Part shown: one piece after another, positions 34,671 to 42,976 of the stretch | Layout: the number at the start of each line of letters is the position of its first letter | How positions within the stretch are numbered: the first letter of the stretch is position 1 | Assembly: GCF_019703835.1 (NCBI RefSeq) | Contig: NZ_AP023055.1 | Span: forward strand, 992,001-1,056,000 | DNA from: Thaumasiovibrio subtropicus | GTDB taxonomy: Bacteria > Pseudomonadota > Gammaproteobacteria > Enterobacterales > Vibrionaceae | Direction: 5' to 3' | Length of the DNA: 64,000 bases | Position numbers and translations under genes: made by a program | The notes under the pieces: model-generated | The model's input: only the letters and a program-made list of their open reading frames with translations | Databases searched by the model: none | What the model was told of the DNA's origin: nothing

Positions 34671-35011
34671 TATTGGGGCGGATAGTACTCCACAACGATC
34701 TCATTTCCGTGCGCATATATCTGCTGAATGTCGCCTTCTACCACCATTTTGCTCTTGAGGAGCATCCTTTCGCCATTATGGTGAGCGTGCTGAAGTGAAG
34801 GAATAACGACAATCGGATTTATACACATTTGATCGCAAAAATGATTGATAAAGGTGCGATTAAGCGGCTCCTTTCCAGACAACAGTGCCGCAAACTCTGA
34901 CTGCGTCATCTCTAGCCGCTTCGCCATCTCCATCTGCGTCATACGCATTTTTGCTTTTTGTGACATCCAAATAGCATAGAGCGCTTGTCTGTCTTGTTCT
35001 GTAAATCCCAT
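34670..35011 (-). CDS. Helix-turn-helix (XRE-like) protein
   Basis: 113 residues from ATG 35011 after a GAGAGAGTGAG stretch. The N-terminal half (about 20-65) has a Cro/C1-type helix-turn-helix: MTQMEMAKRLEMTQSEFAAL followed by LSGKEPLNRTFI. The C-terminal half is short and beta-rich. It is probably a DNA-binding regulator, with no ligand domain. It is divergent from the DUF2786 gene across about 270 bp. Confidence 0.7.
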   Translation of the reverse strand: MGFTEQDRQALYAIWMSQKAKMRMTQMEMAKRLEMTQSEFAALLSGKEPLNRTFINHFCDQMCINPIVVIPSLQHAHHNGERMLLKSKMVVEGDIQQIYAHGNEIVVEYYPPQ

Positions 35012-35285
35012 CTCACTCTCTCTACTGGGCAATTAACCAAATTTTACGCTTGATTAGACAACAATGTTGCCAAGTACATCGCCTTATTACTCGAACGAAC
35101 TTCAATATACTTTGATGCGACGCAGCTTTTGTCAGCGTCAAGTGAAACCTTGTCATGACGCTTTTAGCGTTGGTGTTTTAACCCGCGCCACTGTTCTTAT
35201 CTTTACAGAAGTTGCTCACAGGTATTTGGGTATAGCCCAGAGTTTGGTAAAATGTCCGGTCTGTTTCGCCAGCTAGAGAGTTTTT

Positions 35286-35984
35286 ATGTCTGACCAAAGA
35301 CGCAAAGCACTAAAAAAGATTGCCAAATGCCTTGAGCTTGGTAACTCAGCGAATGTCAATGAGGCTGCGCAAGCGATAAAAATGGCGCACCGCCTGATGC
35401 TCAAATATGGTCTGGACAAAGAAGACATTGAGCTGATTCAGATGGGTAAAACGGTCTCTCAAACCCTCTTACCCACAGATGTAAGCGCACAAATATTAAA
35501 AATCATCCGTGGCATCAATCGCAAGTTTGGTGTGGAGTGTGTCTTAACCAATCACAAAGGCTTGAAGAAGGCAGAGTTTATCGGGGTCGCGGAGCGCGCT
35601 ATTTTCGCTGCGTTTGCGTTTGACGTCGTCTATCGTGAAATGAACCAACAAACGGGCCAGTTTAGAAACAGTTTTGCCGGCACTGGCACCGACACGGTGA
35701 CAGTTAACCGTCGTGTCTCTTCCTTTCTCTCGGGTTGGTTAGAAGGTGCGATCGAGAAGCTCCCAGAGCTCAACAGCAACGATGATTACAATAACAAAAT
35801 TAAAAACTATATTGATCGAGAGTTCGAAAATGTCGATCGAGAAACCTTCAAGCAACAACTCAAAGAAGCCATGGCCGCCCTCACCGATGACTATGAAAAA
35901 GGGATGAAAAAAGGCCGCTCCATTCGCATTAATCAGCCAGTGGGTGGGACAGGCCCTGCGGATATCAAACGCCTAAATGGATAA
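35286..35984 (+). CDS. DUF2786-domain protein
   Basis: 232 residues. The N-terminal DUF2786 domain (about 5-45: ALKKIAKCLELGNSANVNEA, AHRLMLKYGL) is followed by a region with FIGVAERAIFAAFAFDVVYR and a lysine-rich tail (DDYEKGMKKGRSIR). The domain is widespread in bacterial and phage proteins; no activity is established. The ATG follows GAGAG. It is 39 bp upstream of the NERD-like gene and may be co-transcribed with it. Confidence 0.78.
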   Translation: MSDQRRKALKKIAKCLELGNSANVNEAAQAIKMAHRLMLKYGLDKEDIELIQMGKTVSQTLLPTDVSAQILKIIRGINRKFGVECVLTNHKGLKKAEFIGVAERAIFAAFAFDVVYREMNQQTGQFRNSFAGTGTDTVTVNRRVSSFLSGWLEGAIEKLPELNSNDDYNNKIKNYIDREFENVDRETFKQQLKEAMAALTDDYEKGMKKGRSIRINQPVGGTGPADIKRLNG

Positions 35985-36023
35985 GTGCTAAGATTACTCT
36001 TATACTTGTAGGAGTAATCTGAA

Positions 36024-36662
36024 TTGGAACTCGGTCTTTGGCTACTCATCAGTCCAATCGCAGTGCTGTTGGCTTATCTCATCAAACAGCCTTCAGCACA
36101 GCTCTATCACGCCGCCAAACAGCGTTACTTCCTGCTCAAGATCCACCTTTACGCACGTCGCACTCATGGTGCATTACTAAAAACGGTCTCAATCAGAAAC
36201 GCGCCTGACTGTATCGACTATGTAATCATTAACAATCAAGGGTTGTTTTGCTTTTCATACCATCAATGGCAAGGTAAGTTATTCGGCGATCTGCGCGCGC
36301 CGCAACTGACGATAAAAACAGGCCGAAAGACCTACCGTTTTGATAACCCCGTTTTTCAGTGGCACTACATCAGCAATGCGGTCAAAGGGGTCCTTCCTCA
36401 TCGCCAACACATATCGATTTACCATTTACCCTTTTTTATCAATGCCCGCCCCATTTCACTTCAATCAGAATTTTATTTCTCAATTAAGCAACTAATGACA
36501 TATATTAGTACTAGGCCTACCCAGCTTAACCACTATGATGTCGCAGTGTGCTTGGAAGCAATTTACCAACACTGTAGAGTTGAAAAAGCGTGGCTTTCAA
36601 AACAACTCAAAATAGAAGGAATACGCAATGACAAAAGAAGCCATGATTGCCGTTTACCATGA
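36024..36662 (+). CDS. NERD-like membrane-anchored protein with lost nuclease residues
   Basis: 212 residues from a TTG start at 36024, behind TAGGAGTAATC; no earlier ATG exists. One N-terminal hydrophobic helix (about 3-20) is followed by a region (about 45-100) resembling the NERD (nuclease-related) fold: IDYVIINNQGLFCF then WQGKLFGD. The catalytic Glu-x-Lys that normally follows the GxF strand reads Ser78-Tyr-His80. It is therefore likely inactive, or only distantly related. The 3' end overlaps the next small gene by 35 bp. Confidence 0.55.
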   Translation: MELGLWLLISPIAVLLAYLIKQPSAQLYHAAKQRYFLLKIHLYARRTHGALLKTVSIRNAPDCIDYVIINNQGLFCFSYHQWQGKLFGDLRAPQLTIKTGRKTYRFDNPVFQWHYISNAVKGVLPHRQHISIYHLPFFINARPISLQSEFYFSIKQLMTYISTRPTQLNHYDVAVCLEAIYQHCRVEKAWLSKQLKIEGIRNDKRSHDCRLP

Positions 36663-36813
36663 TGGTTTTGTGGAGTGTGCTTGTTTATGCGATGACAATA
36701 ACGCTGACGCCTGGCGACAAGAAATGATTGCTTCGGGCTATACCATCTTGGTAGTTAGCAAAGAAAAAATGAACACGTTGATTTTTACCGTTTTACCCGA
36801 AGGAACTTATTGA
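36628..36813 (+). CDS. Small hypothetical protein, 61 residues
   Basis: The ATG follows AGAAGGAATACGC and overlaps the end of the NERD-like gene, suggesting coupling. The protein is mixed-charge, with a CACLCDD Cys motif near residue 18 and alternating hydrophobic strands (YTILVVSK, TLIFTVLP). No membrane helix and no recognised family. Confidence 0.55.
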   Translation: MTKEAMIAVYHDGFVECACLCDDNNADAWRQEMIASGYTILVVSKEKMNTLIFTVLPEGTY

Positions 36814-36996
36814 GTATCTCATTTTTTTAATCTCTATTAGTTATAGTGCATTAGCATACCTTATCCTTCCGTAAGCTCTCCCCAAACCACCATGTAGGTC
36901 AAATTTGGTGATGATCCAACCTATCAATCGCCACTGCCATGCATTTCGCTAAAGGCGGTGCTAAGATCACGCTACAAAAACATAAAGAGTAATGTC

Positions 36997-37809
36997 ATGA
37001 AAGGAACCATCAATAAGCTTCGCTCAACCTTGGGCGAACAGGTCGATTATTATTTACCGATCGGCGACGAGAGCGTCCACCTAAACCCCTTTATTGGTCA
37101 ATCTATCCAGTTTCAGTTTACTGGCAATATATACTGCGATGCATGTGGTACCAAAACCAAGAAGAGTTACTCTCAGGGCCACTGCTTCAAGTGCATGAAA
37201 ACGCTTGCCCGCTGTGATATGTGTATTATGAAACCAGAAACCTGCCACTACGATAAAGGCACTTGCCGTGAGCCTGACTGGGCAGACACGTTTTGTATGA
37301 CTGCGCACTATGTTTATCTATCAAACACCTCTGGCGTTAAAGTCGGGATTACACGCGAAAATCAAATTCCTACACGCTGGATCGATCAAGGCGCGACGCA
37401 AGCCCTCCCTATTATGAAAGTAAAGAGTCGTTTTCTTTCTGGTCTTATTGAGGTAGAACTCGCAAAATCTATCGCCGATAAAACAAACTGGCGAGCCATG
37501 CTCAAGGGAGAAAGCGTTGAACGCGATCTACAAACTATTGCCAAAACCTTAATCGAAAGCATCGATGTCGAGTTGGATAACCTAAGAGCACAGTTTGGTG
37601 AAGACGCCATCGATATCTTATCGGATGACATGGTCGACATTCATTACCCTGTCACGCAATATCCAACCAAGATTACCTCGCACAACTTAGACAAAAACCC
37701 TGTTGTCGGAGGTGTTCTGCAAGGCATCAAAGGTCAGTACTTGTTGCTCGATACTGGCGTTATTAACATGCGCAAGTTTACAAGCTATGAAATTGAGTGG
37801 CAGAGTTAA
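36997..37809 (+). CDS. DUF2797-family protein with Cys-rich zinc-binding region
   Basis: 270 residues from ATG 36997. The middle (about 45-90) is rich in paired Cys: CDACGTKTKKSYSQGHCFKC, then CDMC, CHYDKGTC; one or two zinc sites are likely. A GIY-YIG-like stretch follows (HYVYLSNTSGVKVGITRENQIPTRW), as in the DUF2797 family, where a Tyr-rich first strand precedes GVKVGIT. The function is unknown, though the fold suggests nucleic-acid binding or a nuclease relative. It is monocistronic. Confidence 0.8.
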   Translation: MKGTINKLRSTLGEQVDYYLPIGDESVHLNPFIGQSIQFQFTGNIYCDACGTKTKKSYSQGHCFKCMKTLARCDMCIMKPETCHYDKGTCREPDWADTFCMTAHYVYLSNTSGVKVGITRENQIPTRWIDQGATQALPIMKVKSRFLSGLIEVELAKSIADKTNWRAMLKGESVERDLQTIAKTLIESIDVELDNLRAQFGEDAIDILSDDMVDIHYPVTQYPTKITSHNLDKNPVVGGVLQGIKGQYLLLDTGVINMRKFTSYEIEWQS

Positions 37810-37857
37810 ACTGACTGCAACTTGCGTATCGAAGACACGGCCCATAGCGGGCTGTGT

Positions 37858-38088
37858 CTACAAGAGTTCAATACTTGCTAGCTCCGCTAGGGTCACTAGC
37901 TGCTCTTCATTATCAAGTTTCATCGACCATTCAGCCCCGCTACCGCGCACTGCTATCACTTTTGCAGCTTGATATAAGAACACCGTGTCGATTGCAGCTT
38001 TCAATGTTAATGCAGTTTCATCATTGAACTTTACAACCACTTCATGCGGCGTAACGTAAATATCGCCTCGACTAAATGCTAGCTTCAT
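37858..38088 (-). CDS. DUF3389-family small protein
   Basis: 76 residues matching the small DUF3389 family of Vibrionaceae: MKLAFSRGDIYVTPHEVVVKF at the start and an AELASIELL tail. Soluble and beta-rich, with no catalytic motif. Its ATG overlaps the thioesterase stop by 4 bp (ATGA), so the two genes are translationally coupled. Confidence 0.75.
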   Translation of the reverse strand: MKLAFSRGDIYVTPHEVVVKFNDETALTLKAAIDTVFLYQAAKVIAVRGSGAEWSMKLDNEEQLVTLAELASIELL

Positions 38089-38516
38089 TTATCACCCTTT
38101 CGCGAGCGAACCATCATGGTTAGACGGCTCGTACACACAAGGTTGCCACTTTCATCAGAAATCGCAATTGACCAAACCTGAGTCTGCTTGCCCAAGTGAA
38201 CAGGCTCGGCTTTAGCAAAAACGCGTCCAGCGCGCATGGCCTTGAGATGGTTGGCATTGATATCTAAGCCCAAACAGTAGAAGTTTTCATCGACTGCCAA
38301 ATTGGCCGCCATAGAGCCCACCGATTCTGCCAACGCAACGGATGCGCCGCCATGTAACATACCAAGTGGCTGATGGACCTGACTGTTGACCGGCATACTC
38401 GCAGTGAGAGAACTGTCATCGAAGCCAGTATATTCAATCTGCAAGGTTTCCATTAAGGTATTCTTGTTTGTCGCATTGAGTTTTTCTAACGACATTTCGC
38501 GTTGCCAAATGGCCAT
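38085..38516 (-). CDS. Hot-dog-fold acyl-CoA thioesterase (YdiI/MenI-like)
   Basis: 143 residues from ATG 38516, which follows TTAGGAGAG. It shows the PaaI/YdiI thioesterase pattern: QPLGMLHGGASVALAESVGS, with the HGG turn and the catalytic Glu in LAES, then GLDINANHLKA. Such enzymes hydrolyse aromatic or 1,4-dihydroxy-2-naphthoyl-CoA thioesters, a step of menaquinone synthesis. First gene of a two-gene operon with DUF3389. Confidence 0.88.
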   Translation of the reverse strand: MAIWQREMSLEKLNATNKNTLMETLQIEYTGFDDSSLTASMPVNSQVHQPLGMLHGGASVALAESVGSMAANLAVDENFYCLGLDINANHLKAMRAGRVFAKAEPVHLGKQTQVWSIAISDESGNLVCTSRLTMMVRSRKGDK

Positions 38517-38550
38517 AAACTCTCCTAAATCACAGTTTGAACCGCACACT

Positions 38551-38831
38551 GTATACTTAAGCAAACCACGTACTTCAGTAATCTTGAGGTGCTTGAGTAT
38601 ATACGCTCGCCGTCCGATTAGATACGCTCTACTTCTCGTCTCTGCCGCTGTTTATCCGCCGTTTGGTCCAACTGATGACTTTGCGGTCACAACTAGAGTT
38701 AATCGACGAGATGCGCCCAACGTCCCGATATCTACGTCCAATGTGAAAACCTTTCCTCCCCACCTTTTTAATTTGCTTTGCCGCGCTAGTCTGCTTCTGA
38801 ATCCTGCACTTAGCAGTAGGTTGAGTATATA
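38551..38831. repeat. Rearranged repeat-family copy upstream of the M48 gene
   Basis: The right end (about 38784-38831) has CGCTAGTC, GCTTCTGAATCCTGCA and TTGAGTATATA, as in the full-length copy. An inner right-type end, ATCTTGAGGTGCTTGAGTAT, ends near 38600, and a diverged left end GTATACTTAAGCA lies at 38551. Total length is close to the 279-bp copy, but the middle does not match it. It may be two nested or fused elements. Confidence 0.6.
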
Positions 38832-38904
38832 ATTAGGGAATAACCTGATCGCCAACCCCCTAGATCACTCGACTTTGCAGACGTTGTTAAGGAAAAGCTC
38901 AAAC

Positions 38905-39702
38905 ATGCAATGGAAAACAACCCTCAGTGCCCTCGTAATCAGCAGCTTGATGGCAGGGTGCGCACAATCCCCGACCGGGCGAAATCAAGTCCTGATGTTT
39001 TCTTCTGATGAAATGTCATCGTTAGGTGCGCAATCATTTGAACAAATCAAACAACAAGAAAAAATTTCAAAAGATCCAACTCTCAATCGCTATGTGCAGT
39101 GCGTAACAAAATCAATTACCGACGTTGTTGGCCCGCAGGCAGGCTTTGATGAGTGGGAAGTCGTTGTCTTTGAGAGTGATCAAGTCAATGCATTCGCGCT
39201 ACCTGGTGGCAAGATTGGCGTATACACTGGCTTGCTTGACGTCGCGCAAACACCAGATCAACTCGCGAGTGTCATCGGCCATGAGATTGGCCATGTCCTT
39301 GCGGAACACTCCAACGAGCGCCTTTCCCGAACGCAGTTAGCAGGGTTAGGCATGCAAGTCACCAGTATTGCCATCCAGGGTTCAGGCTATGGTGAGTATC
39401 ATGACTTAACGATGGCCGGCCTCGGCCTTGGCGTGCAATTTGGCGTGCTCATGCCGTATGGTCGCGCCCAAGAAACCGAATCAGATATCATCGGCGTCCG
39501 CTTAATGACAGAAGCTGGCTACAATCCTAACGAGAGTGTCGCACTTTGGATAAACATGGCGAGAAAGAGTAATGGAAATCAACCGCCTGAGTTTATGTCT
39601 ACGCACCCCTCTCATTCAACGCGCATTGACGACTTAAATAGTGAAATCGCTCAATTACCACCATACCAGACCCAAAAACCACAATGCCGTCGCCCAAGTT
39701 AA
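38905..39702 (+). CDS. M48-family metalloprotease lipoprotein (LoiP/YcaL-like)
   Basis: 265 residues from ATG 38905 behind TTAAGGAAAAG. A lipoprotein signal ends in MAGC (Cys19). The M48 domain has HEIGHVLAEH zinc motif (VIGHEIGH) and the third ligand Glu in QETESDIIG. Related E. coli lipoproteins (LoiP, YcaL, BepA family) degrade or proofread outer-membrane proteins in the periplasm. The C-terminus has STHPSHSTRIDDL, common in this family. It is monocistronic, with a bidirectional terminator. Confidence 0.9.
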   Translation: MQWKTTLSALVISSLMAGCAQSPTGRNQVLMFSSDEMSSLGAQSFEQIKQQEKISKDPTLNRYVQCVTKSITDVVGPQAGFDEWEVVVFESDQVNAFALPGGKIGVYTGLLDVAQTPDQLASVIGHEIGHVLAEHSNERLSRTQLAGLGMQVTSIAIQGSGYGEYHDLTMAGLGLGVQFGVLMPYGRAQETESDIIGVRLMTEAGYNPNESVALWINMARKSNGNQPPEFMSTHPSHSTRIDDLNSEIAQLPPYQTQKPQCRRPS

Positions 39703-39757
39703 AAAATGCGTCCATTGAATCTATAAACATGTAAGAGCTAGACAAAAAACAGCCATA

Positions 39758-39785
39758 AAAAAACGCACCCAAAGGTGCGTTTTTT
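39758..39785. terminator. Bidirectional terminator
   Basis: AAAAAACGCACC (39758-39769) pairs with GGTGCGTTTTTT (39774-39785) with loop CAAA. It serves the convergent M48 and OmpA-type genes. Confidence 0.92.
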
Positions 39786-39812
39786 GCCAATAGCATCAAT
39801 ACTCATCGATTT

Positions 39813-40796
39813 CTATTTTTCGTAAGAGAAACCTGGTGTAAATACTTCTACACGACGGTTTTGTTGACGACCTTCGTCTGTCTCATTTGTCGCAATAGGT
39901 TGCTCTTCGCCACGACCTTCAATGAAGATACGGCTTTCTTCGATATTAAAGTATTGCTCCAAGTACGCTGCAACCGTTGTTGCACGCTTCTCAGACAGTT
40001 TTTGGTTATACTCAGCAGAGCCACGTGAATCAGTATGGCCGATAACGTATAACTGCGAATTCGGGTAAGTACGTAGACGCTCAGCTACTGGCACCAGTTT
40101 CTGTACGTCATCTTGCGTCAATTCGCCGCTGTCAAACGCGAAGTAAAGGTTACGAGTGATTGGCTCAACTTCAACAATCATCGGCTCAACTGGCATTGGT
40201 TCCGGCTCTGGCTCTGGCTCAGGCATTGGTGCTGGCTCTACTGGCATAGGCTCTACACCACCAAAGTTATACACTAAGCTCAGCCCCCAAAAATGCGCGT
40301 CTGCCTCAATCATGTCGGCGTAGTACTGATACTCCAGACGTGTTGATAGATCATTGTTAAAGAAGTACTCCAGACCTGCACCCACAGTGGTTGCCCAACC
40401 GTCGCGGCCTGTGTAACCCGTTGAAAGGCCTGATGCCTTATTGTCAAAGCGGAAGCCACCAAACTTACCGAAGATTTCAGTATTCTCAGTGAGGTCCCAA
40501 GACGCTTTACCGACGATATCGAAACCATCAATATCCCAAGTTACGCCAGAAAGCTTCGCTTCACCCAGATCGGTGTAGCCCGCCTCGATTGCGAACCAAG
40601 GTTTGAAGTTATAACCAAAGAACACACCACCAGCGATACTGTCACGATCTTCAAATTTAAAGACATCATTGTAGGCTGCGTCAGTATAGTGTGCGTTACC
40701 AACTCGCGCACCAACGTACCATGGTTGCGACTGCTCTGCGATTGCAGAGAAAGCCATTAAAGCTGTTAAAGGTAGAACGCTATATTTTAATTTCAT
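39813..40796 (-). CDS. OmpA-family outer-membrane protein
   Basis: 327 residues from ATG 40796 after AAGGAT. A signal peptide (about 1-20, ending IAE or SAI-A) precedes an eight-stranded OmpA-type beta-barrel (about 22-180, with repeated GYNFKPW, LEYFF and YQYYADM strands). A Pro/Glu-rich hinge with tandem PEPEPEP and PMPVEP units (about 185-210) leads to a C-terminal OmpA/peptidoglycan-binding domain with TDSRGSAEYNQKLSEKRA and QQNRRVEV. It tethers the outer membrane to peptidoglycan and may act as porin or adhesin. It is monocistronic. Confidence 0.92.
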   Translation of the reverse strand: MKLKYSVLPLTALMAFSAIAEQSQPWYVGARVGNAHYTDAAYNDVFKFEDRDSIAGGVFFGYNFKPWFAIEAGYTDLGEAKLSGVTWDIDGFDIVGKASWDLTENTEIFGKFGGFRFDNKASGLSTGYTGRDGWATTVGAGLEYFFNNDLSTRLEYQYYADMIEADAHFWGLSLVYNFGGVEPMPVEPAPMPEPEPEPEPMPVEPMIVEVEPITRNLYFAFDSGELTQDDVQKLVPVAERLRTYPNSQLYVIGHTDSRGSAEYNQKLSEKRATTVAAYLEQYFNIEESRIFIEGRGEEQPIATNETDEGRQQNRRVEVFTPGFSYEK

Positions 40797-41050
40797 GCCT
40801 AACATCCTTTTCGCCACTACTCAATTTCAATAGAAGTCTGATAGAACCATTTCATTTATTTGAATGATAATAGTGGATATCAACATGAATCCAGCTACCA
40901 AACTGTATGCATTATAATACGTTTTTAAAATTTTTGAATATTTGAATTAAATATAATTTGAAAAAATATCCCTCAAGGATATTAACAACTTAGCATATAG
41001 GAAACGAAATAGTTCCTTTTCTGGTCGATTAGTCTAACTAATGCGACGCT

Positions 41051-41488
41051 TTATATATTTTTTTCTGCTAGTGCTTCGGCTGTCGCATCTTCTACTGCAA
41101 TAAACATATGCTTTATTTCACCCGTCACTGTGCGCATCGGATTCAAACTGACATTTTGATACATAAACTCTACCTGCTGCGTAATAGGTCGTACATTTCT
41201 GCAGCGGAACAAATAAGGCCGTTGGCGCCAAATCAAAAAACTACGACAACCCAAGTTCAGCACGGGTTTAGATTTGGCTCTAAACCAACCTTCATCAATT
41301 TCGGGAAACAACTCAAACAAGGACTTCCCCATCACATCAAATGACTGTTTACCGCTATGATGTACCATAAAACCATTCCAAAGATGGACATTGAAATCCG
41401 TATCGACCACGATCAACCCTGTATCGACATGCTGAACAATATCGACCATCCAATGGAACTGTTCGAACTCTGCAGGTAATGCTTGCAT
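41051..41488 (-). CDS. PAS-domain protein
   Basis: 145 residues forming a single PAS domain (about 15-135): DIVQHVDTGLIVVDTDFNVHLWN is a classic PAS N-terminus, and the C-terminal strand is GEIKHMFIAVEDAT. No output domain follows. It starts 2 bp after the response regulator-CheC fusion and is surely co-transcribed, so it probably senses a signal for that regulator or a partner kinase. A short coiled tail (AEALAEK) ends the protein. Confidence 0.82.
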   Translation of the reverse strand: MQALPAEFEQFHWMVDIVQHVDTGLIVVDTDFNVHLWNGFMVHHSGKQSFDVMGKSLFELFPEIDEGWFRAKSKPVLNLGCRSFLIWRQRPYLFRCRNVRPITQQVEFMYQNVSLNPMRTVTGEIKHMFIAVEDATAEALAEKNI

Positions 41489-41490
41489 GA

Positions 41491-42495
41491 TTAATGATCC
41501 TCCATGAGATACGAGAGTTTGTTATCTAATAGCGGGAGTGATTCATCAACAAACATGAGCAGTAAATCACACTTAATTTCCGTATTTTCGATGGCGTAGC
41601 TCACTTCAAACGTCATGGTTTTACGCCAATTACCACTGGTCTTTTCGATCAAGCTTTCAATCGGCACATGTTGCCCTAATAAAACAGGGTGACTTTGGAA
41701 GAACCTTACAGCGGCTTGCTCCCCAATACCTTGAAGGAAAGATCCCACCATGATGTTACTAATATCCATCAGCAACTCGAGTTCATTGTCGAACTCTTGA
41801 CTTTCTGGGTAATTCAATAAATTTGCCAATTGCGACACACTGCTATCACTCAGTAACACCAAGGCTTCACCTGCAATGCCTTCCCCAGAAAACCCTTGGC
41901 AGACACCGGACATGGCATCATTTGACACAAGGTGGCGCATTGTCATGTGCAGTTCACTTACCTCAAACAAGTTGACATTGGGTAAGGGTAAATGAACGAA
42001 CACATCAAAGTGTCTCGCCATCGCATCTGCCGCCCGACCAATCGCGACGTTCGCAACCTCCATGTAAATATCACGGCGCTTCAGTTTTGGTGTGACAACG
42101 GTTTGCACAACCGTATCGAGATCACTCTCAGGCTCAACAACCAACGTTTTTAACAGCTCTACCAGCTGCGGCTTATCGATGGGCTTGCGAATGAATCCTT
42201 TTGCGCCTAACCCCATCACGCGCTTCTGTGCTTCAGGCTGAACGTCAGCAGACACGACAATTACAGGCATATCAATGCCAGCGTCGCGGAGCGCTTGAAG
42301 GGTTTGATAGCCATCCATTTCAGGCATGGTGAGGTCGAGAAACATAATGGTGAATTGTTGCGACTGCAGAATATCCATCGCCTCTTTACCGTGCTGGGCA
42401 AAGGTTACTTCTGCGTTAAGCGAAGCCGGCAACGAACGCGCCATCTGCTTACGTGCTAAAGCCGAATCGTCACAAATCAGAACGGGTGTTGTCAT
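41491..42495 (-). CDS. Response regulator fused to CheC-type phosphatase
   Basis: 334 residues from ATG 42495 after AGGGACGC. The receiver (1-120) has CDDSALARK, phospho-acceptor Asp54 (FLDLTMPEMDG) and Lys104. The second part (about 140-330) is a CheC/CheX-like domain. Its first active-site motif, D142-x3-E146-x2-N149, is intact. In the second, E240-x3-D244-x2-N247, the central Glu is Asp. CheC proteins dephosphorylate CheY-P, so this may be a phosphorylation-controlled phosphatase. It is coupled to the downstream PAS protein. Confidence 0.82.
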   Translation of the reverse strand: MTTPVLICDDSALARKQMARSLPASLNAEVTFAQHGKEAMDILQSQQFTIMFLDLTMPEMDGYQTLQALRDAGIDMPVIVVSADVQPEAQKRVMGLGAKGFIRKPIDKPQLVELLKTLVVEPESDLDTVVQTVVTPKLKRRDIYMEVANVAIGRAADAMARHFDVFVHLPLPNVNLFEVSELHMTMRHLVSNDAMSGVCQGFSGEGIAGEALVLLSDSSVSQLANLLNYPESQEFDNELELLMDISNIMVGSFLQGIGEQAAVRFFQSHPVLLGQHVPIESLIEKTSGNWRKTMTFEVSYAIENTEIKCDLLLMFVDESLPLLDNKLSYLMEDH

Positions 42496-42976
42496 GAAAG
42501 CGTCCCTGATAAAGCGTTGAGACAAGTATCTACGCTAGCGAAAGATGGGTTTTACAATGTAAATCAATCACCGAGAGGCAAAAGATTTCTTTTGAGCATA
42601 GGTGAGATGTTTCACAAATGCGAGATTTGAATGAAATATACCTTACCGATATCGTACTGAAAACCGAAACATTGCAATTTCATCCAAAAATCTTAACAAG
42701 GTGACACAGTATCCAAAACCCTTGCTTTTTTAGAGTCAACTCAATTAGATAAACCAGCTAACTATCGACCTGTCGTTCAGCTTATGTTATATTTCTGGCC
42801 GTCGTTAACCGCTCGTTGTAGTCGTTAATGGCTGGCGCTATGAGGTCGGTATTTATACTGTAGCCAACATCCAGCTTGAACGGGTTCTTAGGGGTAAGAT
42901 GTTTGTTCTGTTTGGGTTCGCTAATCGCTGATTAGCGCCGTCTTTCCTCTCCCACTCTTGGCCTTTGCGAGGCACA
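42496..42976. other. Divergent intergenic region, 481 bp
   Basis: It lies between the response regulator-CheC gene (minus) and the acetyltransferase gene (plus) and should hold promoters for both. The right half contains a short ORF with hairpin at 42899-42937 (annotated separately). No other gene or repeat-family copy is convincing. Confidence 0.5.
42899..42937 (+). promoter_or_regulatory. Candidate leader peptide overlapping a hairpin
   Basis: A 10-codon ORF (42899-42931, MFVLFGFANR, three Phe) begins right after AGGGGTAAG. Its last codons lie inside the hairpin CGCTAATC / GATTAGCG (42919-42926, 42930-42937). This resembles attenuator design, but no T-run follows and the downstream gene is an acetyltransferase, so the role is uncertain. 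Confidence 0.3.

Noticed and set aside
35064..35276. 70-residue plus-strand ORF before the DUF2786 gene
   Set aside because: No ribosome binding site and unnatural residue composition; more likely promoter region.
40855..40880. Fur-box-like AATGATAATAG upstream of the OmpA-type gene
   Set aside because: Only about half of the 19-bp Fur consensus is present, in generally AT-rich sequence.
42855..42885. Partial similarity to the repeat end (TTATACTGTAGCCAAC)
   Set aside because: Too many mismatches and no paired end.
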